DNA of 64,000 nt from an uncultured Draconibacterium sp. (GTDB lineage Bacteria > Bacteroidota > Bacteroidia > Bacteroidales > Prolixibacteraceae), in contig NZ_OY775906.1 in assembly GCF_963675065.1 (NCBI RefSeq), forward strand, positions 3,832,545-3,896,544. The letters run 5' to 3'. Position 1 is the first letter of the stretch. Every line of letters begins with the position of its first letter. Below the pieces are notes generated by a model that saw only the letters and a list, made by a program, of their open reading frames with translations, searched no databases and was not told the origin of the DNA. Both the position numbers and the translations under genes were made by a program. Of the stretch, positions 63,988-64,000 are shown in pieces.

Positions 63988-64000
63988 GATTAGTTAAGAA

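Noticed and set aside
1..64000. CRISPR arrays, rRNA genes, phage structural genes
   Set aside because: I saw no regularly spaced repeat-spacer pattern, no rRNA, and no phage morphogenesis genes.

Overview
The window looks like a chromosomal segment of a Bacteroidota bacterium, probably of the Marinilabiliales/Prolixibacteraceae type; the order is inference, the phylum is well supported. Support: an ECF sigma/FecR pair with STN-domain partners, EnvC, DUF4292, DUF4175 and CWC proteins typical of the phylum, TAnnTTTG-like -7 promoter boxes, few Shine-Dalgarno sequences, and a CTnDOT-type tyrosine integrase.

Layout. 0-3.1 kb: end of a heme operon (hemN fragment, hemG, hemH, small membrane protein). 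3.1-7.1 kb: aldehyde dehydrogenase, OsmC, a Crp/Fnr regulator, a GNAT enzyme and a small membrane protein. 7.2-11.8 kb: a minus-strand envelope cluster (EnvC-like M23 protein, DUF4292 lipoprotein, TPR lipoprotein, dut) interrupted by a MITE-like element. 11.9-20.1 kb: hemW, VanZ, rpiB-lutB-rrf2, a Wzx-like flippase, glutaminyl cyclase, ruvB and a response regulator. 20.1-20.5 kb: an AT-rich gap with a consensus DnaA box and iteron-like repeats. 20.5-30.0 kb: a compact plus-strand housekeeping run (DUF4175, RsbW-like ATPase, ybeY, mnmG, apt, uvrC, mnmA) with a perfect parS site between mnmG and apt. 30.5-35.1 kb: a tandemly duplicated pair of secreted genes (unknown protein plus GH43 arabinanase). 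35.2-39.1 kb: rsgA, tdh, a LolE-like permease and rbfA, with two more parS-like sites. 39.2-43.9 kb: an ECF sigma / FecR / STN-aspartic-protease-PDZ / STN-carboxypeptidase-regulatory operon with no TonB receptor. 44.1-47.1 kb: an MFS transporter, tRNA-Leu(CAA) and a tyrosine integrase. 47.2-53.9 kb: an acyl-CoA carboxylase operon with porin and antiporter. 53.9-60.7 kb: cobalamin-linked genes, metE and nrdD-nrdG-cobO-PAS, each set preceded by a cobalamin riboswitch. 60.7-64 kb: mobilization genes and an AAA/DUF4143 ATPase.

From about 55.5 kb to the end almost every gene carries single-base frameshifts, many in homopolymers, and nrdD also has an in-frame stop. I saw none in the first 55 kb. 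This looks more like a poorly polished stretch than real decay.

Most unusual: the receptor-less ECF-FecR system with a bilobal aspartic protease fused to STN and PDZ domains; the B12-riboswitch operon joining anaerobic ribonucleotide reductase, a corrinoid adenosyltransferase and a LOV-like PAS protein; and the parS cluster next to a candidate replication origin.
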